64,000 nucleotides of DNA from JAAFIP01 sp963775085 (lineage in GTDB: Bacteria > Pseudomonadota > Gammaproteobacteria > Burkholderiales > Burkholderiaceae_C): positions 434,001 to 498,000 of the forward strand of contig CAVZHO010000002.1 of the NCBI GenBank assembly GCA_963775085.1. Direction: 5' to 3'. Under the pieces are notes generated by a model. The model did no database searches. It saw nothing but the letters and a program-made list of their open reading frames with translations, and was not told the DNA's origin. Made by a program: the position numbers and the translations under genes. This document shows positions 23,669 through 32,436 of the stretch, piece after piece (position 1 is the first letter of the stretch; each line of letters starts with the position of its first letter).

Positions 23669-24433
23669 TTACCGTTCTGCGGTTGCATCGAGTAATTTAG
23701 GATACACCGTCTTCGCGCCGGCCAGAAAGTTATCCACCGCTACACCCACATGGGTCATAAAGTCCACCGGCGCTTTGATTTGGTACACATGGTGGCGCAC
23801 CGCAAAGTAGAAAATACCGCCGTGCAGGTTCCAGAAAAATTCCATTTCTTCGTTGGATACTTTGGTGTTCAGGCCGCCCATACCGCAGTGCGCACGCAGC
23901 TCGCGGCATACCAGCGGGATCAACTCGCGGCGAATCAGCTTGATGTAGCGCTGGTTCAGCGTGGGGGTGGATAGCCCGGCGTACATGTAAATACGAATCC
24001 AGTCGGGGCGGTAGGTCGCGGCAGAGTATTGGCGGTAAAACTCCACCAAGCGGTCGCGCAGGGGCACACTGCGGTCCTGCAACAATGCCAGCCACTGCGG
24101 GTCCCAGCGGCCCTCAAACACGGTTTGGTAGACCCGGTCAATCAGCGCCTGCTTGTTGGCAAAGTAGCGGTACAGCAGGGGCTGGGTGATGCCCAGGCGT
24201 TTGGACAGCTCGCGGGTTTGGCCCGAAAAACCGACCTCGGCAAAATAGGTAATCGCACCCTGGATGATCTGTTGCTCGCGCTCGGTGGGGGACAGGCGGG
24301 TTGTGGGGGCTGCTGGTGGCTTGACTTCAGGGCTTGTCTTGGCCTTGCCAGCAGCCACTTTGCGCGGCCCGGTTTTGGGTATAGCGGTATTCACTTGGAT
24401 GGTGCCGGTGCTGGCACCTGCGCCCGGTACCAA
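23669..24433 (-). CDS. TetR-family transcriptional regulator
   Basis: Regulator of 254 residues. A Lys/Ala/Pro-rich leader (about 20-45) precedes the helix-turn-helix (REQQIIQGAITYFAEVGFSGQTRELSKRLGITQPLLYRYFANKQALIDRVY). The ligand domain contains WNLHGGIFYFAVRHHVYQIKAPVDF. It overlaps the 3' end of the deacetylase-like gene by 43 bp, so the two are cotranscribed. A good candidate to bind TTATC-N4-GATAA, present in the two divergent promoter regions nearby (26381 and 30077). Confidence 0.9.
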   Translation of the reverse strand: MVPGAGASTGTIQVNTAIPKTGPRKVAAGKAKTSPEVKPPAAPTTRLSPTEREQQIIQGAITYFAEVGFSGQTRELSKRLGITQPLLYRYFANKQALIDRVYQTVFEGRWDPQWLALLQDRSVPLRDRLVEFYRQYSAATYRPDWIRIYMYAGLSTPTLNQRYIKLIRRELIPLVCRELRAHCGMGGLNTKVSNEEMEFFWNLHGGIFYFAVRHHVYQIKAPVDFMTHVGVAVDNFLAGAKTVYPKLLDATAER

Positions 24434-25289
24434 TCGTTAATCTGCGCGCCGGTGCGGATGACCACACCTGGCTTGGATTGTACGTAAGAGAGCAGCTTCT
24501 CAAACATGGCGATGCGGTGCGGCGCGCCGGTGATGTAGGGGTGCACGCTGATGGCCATCACACGCGGAACGGTGGCACTCTCTTGCCACAGCCGGTCGAT
24601 CTGCGCTACGCCGCGCTCGACCATCTCAGCGCCGCTATGGCTTTGCAGCAGCATCATGGGGATGTCGTTGAGCTCGACGCTGTAGGGTACCGACAGCACA
24701 GGGCGCGGCGTGGCGGGTATCCACACGGGCTGGTCGTCAAACACCCAGTCAGCGACGTATTCGATGCCGGCCTCGGCCAGCAGGTCAATCGTTTCGTTGG
24801 TCTCGGTCAGGCCCGGGCTTTCCCAGCCGGTGGGCGCTTTGCCTGTGAATGTTTTGATAGCTTGCACGGTCTGCAAGATGGCTTCGCGCTGGTTAGCCAG
24901 CGCGTGCATGGGGCCTTGCACCAGGCCGTGGCCCATGAACTCCCAGTTCAAATCCAGGGCCGCCTGCGCCACGCGGGGGTAGGTGGTGCAGACGCTGCCG
25001 TTGATGGCCAGCGTAGGAATGATGCCCAAATTTTTCAGCGCATCGTGCAAGCGCCAAAAGCCTACGCGCATGCCGTACTCGTGCCAGGCCCAGTTGGGCA
25101 GGTCGGGCTGCAAGGGCTGGCCCATGGGGGGGCTGAGCACGGTGCGCGGCATGGCACGCTCCATGCTCCAGTGCTCTACGTTGACGATCACCCACACCAG
25201 CATGCGCCCGCCATCGGGCACTTGAGCATGGGGCGGTCGACAATGGCGCTGAAGGGTACGCGGCTGCTCAGCAGTCCGGGTTCACGCAT
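24391..25289 (-). CDS. Polysaccharide deacetylase / PuuE allantoinase-like amidohydrolase, N-terminus frameshifted
   Basis: NodB-fold hydrolase. The long frame starts late at 25221. The neighbouring frame from ATG 25289 supplies the missing start MREPGLLSSRVPFSAIVDRP, and the two join at MLK|LPDGGRMLVWVIVNVEHW if one base is added between 25220 and 25221. Corrected length is about 299 residues. NWAWHEYGMRVGFWRLHDAL, NGHGLVQ-like (MGHGLVQGPMHAL), GWESPGLTETNET and ISVHPYITGAPHRI fit PuuE-type allantoinases and related cyclic-amide hydrolases rather than sugar deacetylases. Cotranscribed with the TetR gene; a Bug receptor gene lies just upstream. Confidence 0.85.
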
Positions 25290-25322
25290 GTATTTTCAAT
25301 CGCTGCTTGTGTCTGTGCGAGC

Positions 25323-26306
25323 CTATTCGCCCTTGATGTTGTTGTCGGCCACCAGCTTGCTGTACTTGGCATTTTCTGCGGCCAGGAAGGCTTTAAATTC
25401 CTCTGGCGTGCTGGCATGGGCCTCTACGCCCAGCCCGGCAAAGCGCTCTTTCAGGTCGGGGTCGGCCATGATCTTGACCAGGGCGGCATTGTAGGCATCG
25501 GCCACCGCTTTGGGGGTGCCGGCAGGCAGGAACACGCCCCACCAGTTTTCGGCCACCAGCCCGCTCAAGCCCGCCTCGGCAAAGGTAGGAATATCGGGCG
25601 ACATGGGCGAGCGCTTGGCGCTGGTAATGGCCAGTGGGCGCAGCTTGCCGGCTTTGATGTGCTGCGACACGGGCAACGCGTCGGACACCATCATGTGCAA
25701 ATGGCCTGCCAGCAGGTCGTTCACTGCCAAACCGCCGCCTTTGTAGGGCACGCCCGTCATCTTCACATTGGCTTGGCGCATGATCATCTCGCCGCCCAAA
25801 TGGGCCATGCTGCCGGGGCCGCTGGTGCCAAAGTTCAGGGTATTGGGCTTGTCGCGCGCGGCGGCGAGCAGTTCGGCCAGCGTCTTGTAGGGCGAGTTGG
25901 CGGGTACGACCAAAATGTTGGGGCCGGTGGCCGTGAGCGCGACCGGGATAAAGTCTTTCTCCATGCTGTACGGCACTTTGGAGATCAACGGATTGACCGA
26001 GGCGGGGCCCAGGTTGCCCACCACAAAGGTGTAGCCGTCGGCCGGCTGGCGCGCGGTGTACTCCATGCCAATCGAGCCTGCCGCGCCCGGCTTGCTTTCA
26101 ATGACCACGGGTTGCCCCCACAGCACGCTGAGCTTTTGGCCCATGATGCGCGCCATCAGGTCAGAGCTGCCACCGGGCGGATAGGTCACCACCAAACGCA
26201 CGGGTTTGTTAGGAAAAGTTTGCGCCACGGCTGCAAATGAACTGAGGCACAGGCTGGCTAACAGCAGCTTGCCCAAGCTTAAACGGCGTGAAAAAACGGG
26301 TTTCAT
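25323..26306 (-). CDS. Bug-family tripartite tricarboxylate receptor
   Basis: Periplasmic receptor (327 residues) with signal peptide LGKLLLASLCLSSFAAVAQT and the mature start FPNKPVRLVVTYPPGGSSDLMARIMGQKL. SKPGAAGSIGMEYTARQPADGYTFVVG is the second ligand-loop motif. No TctAB genes are adjacent, so it must share a distant transporter or act as a sensor. Upstream is a perfect palindrome TTATCAATTGATAA shared with the divergent LVIVD gene. Downstream is the deacetylase-like gene, 33 bp away. Confidence 0.93.
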   Translation of the reverse strand: MKPVFSRRLSLGKLLLASLCLSSFAAVAQTFPNKPVRLVVTYPPGGSSDLMARIMGQKLSVLWGQPVVIESKPGAAGSIGMEYTARQPADGYTFVVGNLGPASVNPLISKVPYSMEKDFIPVALTATGPNILVVPANSPYKTLAELLAAARDKPNTLNFGTSGPGSMAHLGGEMIMRQANVKMTGVPYKGGGLAVNDLLAGHLHMMVSDALPVSQHIKAGKLRPLAITSAKRSPMSPDIPTFAEAGLSGLVAENWWGVFLPAGTPKAVADAYNAALVKIMADPDLKERFAGLGVEAHASTPEEFKAFLAAENAKYSKLVADNNIKGE

Positions 26307-26380
26307 AATAAAGCTCCTTGGGTGAGATGGGTAGTCAACGGGGACACTACGAATGACGAACCTTGCAAGATTGGTTTATA

Positions 26381-26394
26381 TTATCAATTGATAA
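26381..26394. promoter_or_regulatory. Palindrome TTATCAATTGATAA in divergent promoter region
   Basis: A perfect 14-bp palindrome between the divergent Bug receptor and LVIVD genes. TTATC-N4-GATAA recurs at 30077-30090, also between divergent genes. A shared operator for the local TetR regulator is the simplest reading, by inference. Confidence 0.5.
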
Positions 26395-26484
26395 ATTAAA
26401 CTACTCGGAAAACCCTATGCCTGTACACTGCATTTAACGCTCCCAGCCCCGCCGCGCGATCAGAACAAACCCTAGTCCCACAAC

Positions 26485-27678
26485 ATGAAGCTGCTGGCCC
26501 ACCACGAGCTAGGGGGCTTTGGCGGCTTGGGCGAAGGCATGGCCATGCAGCAAACTGCCGATGGGCGACGCATCCTGTGGCTGGCCCACGAGGCCGCACC
26601 GAAGAATTTTTCAGGCGTGGATGTTACCGACCCACGCAGTCCGAAACTGATTGTGCAAACCGAGCTGCCCCACGCCAAGGTGCGCTCCAACTCGCTGGAT
26701 GTGGTGGGCAACACCATGGCTGTGGCGTATCAGACGCAAACCGTGGGCCTGAAACCGGCGGGGGTTGATTTGTTTGACATCAGCACCCCCGAGCACCCCA
26801 AACTCATCTCCCATTTCGACTGCTCAGGCCCGCATTCACGCGGCGTGCATGCGGTGTGGTTTGTCGATGGCAAGTACCTGCACATGTCCGCAGGATCAAG
26901 CGACTTCAAGCCGCGCAACCCGCTGGACGACCAGTTCTACCGTATCCTGGACGTATCCAACCCGGCCAAGCCCGTGGAAGCAGGCCGCTGGTGGTACCCC
27001 GGCACCCGCGAGGGCGATGCCGCGCCCGCCCCTGCACGCCTACCTGCGCCCTTCGACATGGGCTTTCGCACCCACAACACCAACGTCTTCCCCGAGCGGC
27101 CCGACCGCGCCTACGTGGGCTATATCGACGGCGGCGCGCTGGTGCTCGACATTGGCGATTTGGGCAACATCAAGGTGGTGTCCAAATGGAACCACTCGCC
27201 CCCCTTCAACGGCTTTACCCACACCGTGCTGCCGTTGTTTGACCGCGGTCTGTGGATCGTCAGCGACGAATGCGTGCTGGACAACGGTGCCGACTGGCCC
27301 AAGCTGGTGTGGGTGGTAGACGCGCGCAATGAAGCGAACCCCGTGCCCATCGGCACCTTCCCCGCGCCGCCGGTGGAAACGTTTATCAAACGCGGTGGCC
27401 GCTTCGGCGCGCACAACCTGCACGAGAACTTGCCCGTGCCCACATCGTTCCGCTCCGACACCATCATCATCGGCACCTTCTTCAACGCGGGGGTGCGGGT
27501 GTACGACACGTCTAACCCTTATCAAGTGCAAGAGATCGCCTACTACGTGCCCGGCGCACCCAAACTCTCGCCAGCGGGGGCTATCCAGTTGAACGATGTG
27601 TACGTGGATGACCGGAGGATTGTGTACACGGTGGACCGGTTTACGGGGGGGTTGTATATTCTGGAAATGAATATTTGA
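26485..27678 (+). CDS. LVIVD-repeat beta-propeller protein
   Basis: Protein of 397 residues without a signal peptide, built of propeller repeats of the LVIVD type: SGVDVTDPRSPKLIVQTELP, GVDLFDISTPEHPKLISHFDCSG, YRILDVSNPAKPVEAGRWWYPG, ALVLDIGDLGNIKVVSKWN, GVRVYDTSNPYQVQEIAYYVP. There are several conserved His (PHSRGVHAVW, FRTHNTNVF, FTHTVLP, GAHNLHENLP), which could form a metal site at the propeller centre. Function unknown. It faces the Bug receptor across a shared operator-like site, so it probably belongs to the same catabolic unit, possibly as a lactonase-like or isomerase-like enzyme. Confidence 0.85.
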   Translation: MKLLAHHELGGFGGLGEGMAMQQTADGRRILWLAHEAAPKNFSGVDVTDPRSPKLIVQTELPHAKVRSNSLDVVGNTMAVAYQTQTVGLKPAGVDLFDISTPEHPKLISHFDCSGPHSRGVHAVWFVDGKYLHMSAGSSDFKPRNPLDDQFYRILDVSNPAKPVEAGRWWYPGTREGDAAPAPARLPAPFDMGFRTHNTNVFPERPDRAYVGYIDGGALVLDIGDLGNIKVVSKWNHSPPFNGFTHTVLPLFDRGLWIVSDECVLDNGADWPKLVWVVDARNEANPVPIGTFPAPPVETFIKRGGRFGAHNLHENLPVPTSFRSDTIIIGTFFNAGVRVYDTSNPYQVQEIAYYVPGAPKLSPAGAIQLNDVYVDDRRIVYTVDRFTGGLYILEMNI

Positions 27679-27697
27679 GGAAAAGATCGAAATCCAG

Positions 27698-27846
27698 TAT
27701 CGCTAAAAACGCGAAAATAACGCAAAAAGCGCAAAAAAAATCAACGAAAAAATAGCATTAAAAGCAAAGTGCCGCACCAAGAATATTCTCACTATTTTTG
27801 AATTGTTTTTTGCGTTTTCTGCGTTATTTTCGCGTTGTTAGCGATA
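27698..27846. repeat. 41-bp inverted repeat with GCGTTATTTTCGCG arms
   Basis: The arms are 27698-27738 and 27806-27846 with three mismatches, separated by 67 bp of AT-rich sequence. Each arm alternates CGC/GCG with A- or T-runs. It fills most of the gap between the LVIVD and CobW-like genes. A strong stem here could end transcription from either side, but the arm length and large loop look more like a remnant mobile repeat. Confidence 0.8.
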
Positions 27847-27907
27847 CGGCTGTCCGATTTCACCCCGCAACGCATCCCCACCACTCAATGAAACCGGGAT
27901 TAACAAA

Positions 27908-29014
27908 GTGAACTTCGAGCGCGACCCCCTCGCCGGGAAAATCCCGGTCACTCTGATCACCGGCTTCCTGGGCAGCGGCAAAACCACACTCATTTCCAGG
28001 CTGGTCAAGCACCCCGATATGAACCGCGTGGCCGTGGTGATCAATGAGATTGGCGAGATTGGGATTGACCACGACCTGGTCACCCTGTCTTCCGAGAACA
28101 TCACCCTGCTGGCCAATGGCTGCATCTGCTGCTCCGTGCGCACCGACATGCAGGAAACCCTGCGCGAGCTGTTTGCCCAGCGCCGCGCCGGGCTGATGGC
28201 AGATTTTGACCGCGTCATCGTCGAAACCACCGGCCTGGCCGACCCCGCCCCCGTGGTGCAGACCCTGGTCAGCGACACCTTGCTGGCCGCGCAATACCGC
28301 TTGGACGGCGTAGTCACCTTGGTCGACGCGCTGCATGGCTTGCACCAGTTGGAACACCAACCCGAGGCAGTGAAGCAAATCGCCCTGGCAGACCGCATTT
28401 TTATCACCAAGAGCGATATGTTGAGCACCTCGGTGTCGCGCAGTGCAGGTGATGCACAAGGTGCAGACCAAGTGGAGGCGATCAAGGCGGCGGTGATGGC
28501 CATCAACCCCAACGCTGGCGTGTCGCTGATCATCAATGGCGAAGTAGAACCCCGTGCCCTGACACACTTGGGCTTGGCCAGCGCCCGCGCCAGCGTTGCC
28601 ACGCTCAGCTTCTTGGGCGAATCGCTTAACCCCAGCAGTTTGGAAAATCATCCGAGCGTACCAAGCGCAGCCAGCGAGCGCTACCTGGGCACCCGCCCGC
28701 CGCTGCACGACCCCAGCATCACCACCGCCTCCTTGCGCTTTGAAGCGCCCTTTACCTGGGCCGGTTTCTCCAGCGCGCTGGACCTGCTAGCCACCCTGCG
28801 CGGCCCCGACCTGCTGCGCGTCAAGGGCATTGTCAACGTAGAGGGCCAACCGGTCGTGGTGCAAGGCGTGCAACACATCTTTCATCCGCCGGTGCACCTT
28901 GACCGCTGGCCTAGTGCAGACACACAGACGCGCATGGTCTTCATCACCCGAAAAATCTCAGCTGAAACGATCCGCAACCTGTTTCAAGCCGTTGGAGCCG
29001 TTGGTATCGGTTGA
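27908..29014 (+). CDS. CobW/YjiA-type G3E GTPase (metallochaperone family)
   Basis: Protein of 368 residues from GTG at 27908. Walker A is GFLGSGKT (19-26) and the metal-binding motif is GCICC (71-75), which is diagnostic. VIVETTGLADPAPVVQTL and ITKSDM (GTP guanine site) follow. The C-terminal CobW_C domain starts near TASLRFEAPFTWAGFSSALD. These GTPases load metals onto enzymes; here likely clients are the nearby metal-dependent hydrolases (amidohydrolase, BKACE, deacetylase-like), which is inference. Confidence 0.92.
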   Translation: MNFERDPLAGKIPVTLITGFLGSGKTTLISRLVKHPDMNRVAVVINEIGEIGIDHDLVTLSSENITLLANGCICCSVRTDMQETLRELFAQRRAGLMADFDRVIVETTGLADPAPVVQTLVSDTLLAAQYRLDGVVTLVDALHGLHQLEHQPEAVKQIALADRIFITKSDMLSTSVSRSAGDAQGADQVEAIKAAVMAINPNAGVSLIINGEVEPRALTHLGLASARASVATLSFLGESLNPSSLENHPSVPSAASERYLGTRPPLHDPSITTASLRFEAPFTWAGFSSALDLLATLRGPDLLRVKGIVNVEGQPVVVQGVQHIFHPPVHLDRWPSADTQTRMVFITRKISAETIRNLFQAVGAVGIG

Positions 29015-29043
29015 AATAGCCATTTACACTGCCAATATAGCCC

Positions 29044-29076
29044 ATAGTCCCTGTCGGGTGGATATATTTAGCTATA
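29044..29076. repeat. Dispersed TAGC-family palindrome
   Basis: ATAGTCCCTGTCGGGTGGAT, then ATTTAGCTATA. It lies between the convergent CobW-like and dehydrogenase genes. Confidence 0.55.
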
Positions 29077-29136
29077 AATTATGTAGCGTGCCGTATATCA
29101 GAAAATTTTGTATCTGCGTCTGACTAAACGATGTCA

Positions 29137-30027
29137 TCAAGCTTTGCCGCCTTCACCTAACCACCACACCAGCAGTTGCGTGCAGTCCGCAGCGTCCAGG
29201 CCAATGCTTGCGGCTTGGTCGAAGGATTTGAGGGTGTGCGCGGTCAGTGGCAAATGCACCTTGTGCGCAGCGGCTTGGTCCAGCATGGAGCGTACGTCTT
29301 TGCGCATGGTGGACAAATTGACGGATACGGGCACGGTGCCGTCCCCTGAGAGCGCCTGCGCAATCATCGGGCCGCGCACCTTGAGCATGTTGGGGCCGCC
29401 CGAGGTTTCCGAGAAGATGTCGATCACGCGCTTGGGGTCCAGGCCCAGCGGCTGGATCAGGGACAGCGCCTCGCCCAGCGTTTGCCAGTACACCATGAGT
29501 GGCAGGTTGATGGCCAGCTTCATGGTGGCACCCGCACCCAGCGGGCCAACGTGTTCTACGCGGCGGCACAGTTGGTCCAGGATGGGCTTGGCGCGCGCCA
29601 GGTCCGCCTCGGCACCACCGACAAAACCGAGCAGCTTGCCCTCACTGGCCGGGCCTACACTGCCGCCAACGGGGCACTCTACATAGGTGGCGTGGGCTGC
29701 GGCTACGCGTGCGCCCACCTCCTGTTGTTTGGCGGGTTTGACGGTGCTCATGTCGATGAAGAGCTGCTTTTCTACCTTGCCAGACAGCAACCCGTTGGCA
29801 CCAAAATATACGTCGTCCAGCGCCTGCTCGTCGGTCAGCATGGTGATGACGGCCTCGGTTTTAGCGGCCAGCTCGCTCGGGCTGGCAGCCCAGCCCATGC
29901 CCAGATCGCGCAAGGGCTGCGCGCGCGCTGCGCTGCGGTTCCACACCGTCACTTGGTGGCCAAGGCCGAGCAAGCGCTTGGCGATGGCGCTGCCCATTTT
30001 TCCAGTTCCTGCGATGCCGATATGCAT
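29137..30027 (-). CDS. NAD(P)-dependent beta-hydroxyacid dehydrogenase (HIBADH/GarR family)
   Basis: Protein of 296 residues. The Rossmann start is HIGIAGTGKMGSAIAKRL (GTGKMG 7-12). FIDMSTVKPAKQQEVG, ECPVGGSVGPASEGKLLGFVGG and the catalytic lysine K170 in GAGATMKLAIN define the family, which oxidises 3-hydroxyisobutyrate, tartronate semialdehyde or related acids. AGGAG lies seven bases before the ATG. Divergent from the amidohydrolase gene with a TTATC-N4-GATAA site between, suggesting one pathway. Confidence 0.92.
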   Translation of the reverse strand: MHIGIAGTGKMGSAIAKRLLGLGHQVTVWNRSAARAQPLRDLGMGWAASPSELAAKTEAVITMLTDEQALDDVYFGANGLLSGKVEKQLFIDMSTVKPAKQQEVGARVAAAHATYVECPVGGSVGPASEGKLLGFVGGAEADLARAKPILDQLCRRVEHVGPLGAGATMKLAINLPLMVYWQTLGEALSLIQPLGLDPKRVIDIFSETSGGPNMLKVRGPMIAQALSGDGTVPVSVNLSTMRKDVRSMLDQAAAHKVHLPLTAHTLKSFDQAASIGLDAADCTQLLVWWLGEGGKA

Positions 30028-30076
30028 ATCTATCTCCTAGGTGTTTACCTGCTGTTAGTACGGTAGATATCATAAG

Positions 30077-30090
30077 TTATCATCGGATAA
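30077..30090. promoter_or_regulatory. Palindrome TTATCATCGGATAA in divergent promoter region
   Basis: Arms TTATC and GATAA with a 4-base spacer, as at 26381-26394. It lies between the divergent dehydrogenase and amidohydrolase genes. Confidence 0.45.
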
Positions 30091-30129
30091 ATAGCGAGAC
30101 ACCTCCATAACAACACCCCAGGAGCACCG

Positions 30130-31290
30130 ATGTTCTATACCTGCACCCCTTCTTGCACTAACCCCGCGCACCACCACACCCCTGTGCGCTGGGCAGCCGC
30201 TACCAAAACCAGTGCCAAGGCGACCGCTACCGCCAAGGCCAAACCCGCTACTGCAGCGCGCACGGTCGCCACCAGCAAAACTGGCAAATCCAAGGTGGTA
30301 GACATGCACTGCCACTACCTCAACCCCGTGGTCAACGCCAAAACAGCCCATCTGAACGCCGCGCAGTACGACCCCACGGTGATCTATGCCAATGCCTTGA
30401 CCAACGAGACCAACAAAAAACAAATGGCCACGCGCGCACCCAAGCTCACCGGCGTGAAAGAGCGCCTGGTCGACATGGACCGCATGGGGGTAGACATTCA
30501 GGCTGTGTGCCCAGCGCCTTACCATTTTTTCTACTTTACCGAGCCTGGCTACGGTGCCGAGCTGGCGCGCGAAGTCAACGAAGGCATTGCGCAAGTCGCT
30601 GCGGACACGCCTGACCGCTTTGTCGGCATGGGCTCCGTGCCCTTGCAAGACTCGCAGCTCGCCATCAAGGAGTTGAACTATTGCGTAAAGCAGTTAGGCA
30701 TGCGCGGCATAGAGATTTGCACCAACGTCAACGGCAAAAACCTCACCGACCCGAGCCTCAAGCTCGACAAATTCTTTGCCCGCTGCGAGGAGCTGGGCGT
30801 GGTGATCTTCATGCACCCGCTGGGCTACACCCAGGGTGACCGCTTGACCAACCATTACTTCAACAACGTGATCGGCAACCCGCTGGACTCCACCGTCGCC
30901 GTGTCGCACCTGATTTTTGACGGCGTGCTACAGCGCTACCCCAAGCTCAAGTTTGTCGTGGCGCATGGCGGCGGTTTCATTGCCCACTACTGGGCGCGCA
31001 TGGACCACGCCTGGCGTGCGCGGCCCGACTGCCGCACCATCATCAAAAACCCACCGTCCTCGTACCTTGAAAAGTTTTACTTCGACACCATCACCTTCGA
31101 CCCCGAAATGCTCAAACGCCTGATCGACAAGTTTGGCGCTGACCACGTAGTGCTGGGCACCGACTATCCCTACGACATGGGCGAGGAAGACCCGCTCGGT
31201 TTGATCAAACAAGTCAAGCGCCTGCCCAAGGCGGCGCGAGATTTGATTCAGGGTGGCAATGCGGCGCGGTTGCTGGATATCAAGTTTTAA
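30130..31290 (+). CDS. Amidohydrolase-2 family (ACMSD-like) metal-dependent hydrolase/decarboxylase
   Basis: Protein of 386 residues. The catalytic domain begins at VVDMHCHYLNP with metal ligands H60 and H62; later FMHPLGYTQGDR, VVAHGGGFIAHYWARMD and VLGTDYPYDMGEEDP supply the remaining His and Asp ligands. This is the ACMSD-type TIM barrel, which includes decarboxylases and the hydratase LigJ. The first 55 residues are an odd extension: CTPSCTNPAHHH, then a Lys/Ala/Thr-rich stretch resembling a histone H1 tail, with no counterpart I know. Substrate unknown. Confidence 0.9.
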   Translation: MFYTCTPSCTNPAHHHTPVRWAAATKTSAKATATAKAKPATAARTVATSKTGKSKVVDMHCHYLNPVVNAKTAHLNAAQYDPTVIYANALTNETNKKQMATRAPKLTGVKERLVDMDRMGVDIQAVCPAPYHFFYFTEPGYGAELAREVNEGIAQVAADTPDRFVGMGSVPLQDSQLAIKELNYCVKQLGMRGIEICTNVNGKNLTDPSLKLDKFFARCEELGVVIFMHPLGYTQGDRLTNHYFNNVIGNPLDSTVAVSHLIFDGVLQRYPKLKFVVAHGGGFIAHYWARMDHAWRARPDCRTIIKNPPSSYLEKFYFDTITFDPEMLKRLIDKFGADHVVLGTDYPYDMGEEDPLGLIKQVKRLPKAARDLIQGGNAARLLDIKF

Positions 31291-31380
31291 TCGCCCACAC
31301 CGGGGCGGTTGTCTTCCACTAGCGGTTGGCTTAGCGCTTGGGACCGCTTGTCGCCAATCAAGCCCGCTACCACGTGCGAA

Positions 31381-32304
31381 TTAAAACTTCACCTTGTCAG
31401 CCCCCTTGAGCTGCAAGATCTGCCGGGCTTCATCCGGCGTGGCAATCTCCAGCCCCAGGCCTTCGATGATGCGGCGCACATTGCGCACCTGGTCGGCATT
31501 GCTTTTGGCCAGCGTTCCTTTGCCCAGCCACAGGCTGTCCTCCAGGCCAACGCGCACGTTGCCGCCCATCGAGGCACTCATGGCGGCGATGCGCATTTGG
31601 TGTTTGCCTGCGCCCAGCACCGACCATTGGTAGTCTTTGCCAAACAGGCGGTCTGCCGTGCGCCGCATGTGGGCTACGTCTTCCGGGTGGGTACCAATGC
31701 CGCCCAGGATGCCAAACACCGACTGGACAAAAAACGGTGCTTTCACCAGGCCGCGCTCGGCAAAATGGGCCAGGTTGTACAGGTGGCCTATGTCGTAGCA
31801 CTCAAACTCAAACCGCGTCTGGTTGGCCGCGCAGGCGGCCAGCGCATATTCAATGTCTTTGAAGGTGTTGCGAAAGATCAGATCGCGGCTGTTCTCCAGG
31901 TGCTGGCGTTCCCAGTCATGTATCAGGTTGGGAAAGCGCTCCAGCATGGGGAACAGGGCGAAGTTGACCGAGCCCATGTTCAGCGAGGCCACCTCGGGGG
32001 CGAACTTCATCGACGGCTGGATGCGCTCCTCGATCGTCATGAAGGGCGAGCCGCCGCTGGTGAGGTTCAGCGCGGCGTTGGTACGGGCCTTGATTTGCGG
32101 CAAGAACTTGGCAAAGGCCTCGGGGCTTTGGTCGGGCTTGCCCGTCACCGGGTCCCGCGCATGCAGGTGGATGATGGCCGCACCTGCCTCGGCTGCGCCG
32201 ACCGAGGCCTCGATAATTTCCTCGGGGGTGACCGGCAAATACGGTGACATCGAGGGGGTGTGGATAGCACCGGTGACGGCGCAGGTAATGATGACTTTGC
32301 TCAT
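31381..32304 (-). CDS. BKACE family beta-keto acid cleavage enzyme (DUF849)
   Basis: Zinc enzyme of 307 residues that cleaves beta-keto acids with acetyl-CoA, yielding acetoacetate and a new acyl-CoA. IITCAVTGAIHTPSMSPYLPVTPEEI and the zinc pair H46/H48 in IIHLHARDPVTGKP are family hallmarks. LNLTSGGSPFMTIEERI and MGGNVRVGLEDSLWLGKG complete the active site. The substrate varies widely in this family. Divergent from a GntR gene with an operator-like palindrome between. Confidence 0.93.
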   Translation of the reverse strand: MSKVIITCAVTGAIHTPSMSPYLPVTPEEIIEASVGAAEAGAAIIHLHARDPVTGKPDQSPEAFAKFLPQIKARTNAALNLTSGGSPFMTIEERIQPSMKFAPEVASLNMGSVNFALFPMLERFPNLIHDWERQHLENSRDLIFRNTFKDIEYALAACAANQTRFEFECYDIGHLYNLAHFAERGLVKAPFFVQSVFGILGGIGTHPEDVAHMRRTADRLFGKDYQWSVLGAGKHQMRIAAMSASMGGNVRVGLEDSLWLGKGTLAKSNADQVRNVRRIIEGLGLEIATPDEARQILQLKGADKVKF

Positions 32305-32333
32305 GCAGGAGGCCTAAATGGAAGGGCTAAATA

Positions 32334-32348
32334 TTGATCAACTGATCA
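32334..32348. promoter_or_regulatory. Operator-like TTGATCAACTGATCA between BKACE and GntR genes
   Basis: Two TGATCA hexamers two bases apart, forming a larger palindrome, followed by TATAAT at 32355-32360 as a -10 box. Position and symmetry fit a FadR-subfamily GntR dimer controlling both divergent genes. Confidence 0.5.
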
Positions 32349-32436
32349 TTTATCTATAATAGACCTGTCGCTTCGCTTGCTTATCAGCGCAAACCCCTAG
32401 GTGAAAAATGCTCACCACAAGCGTCACAATAGCGCC

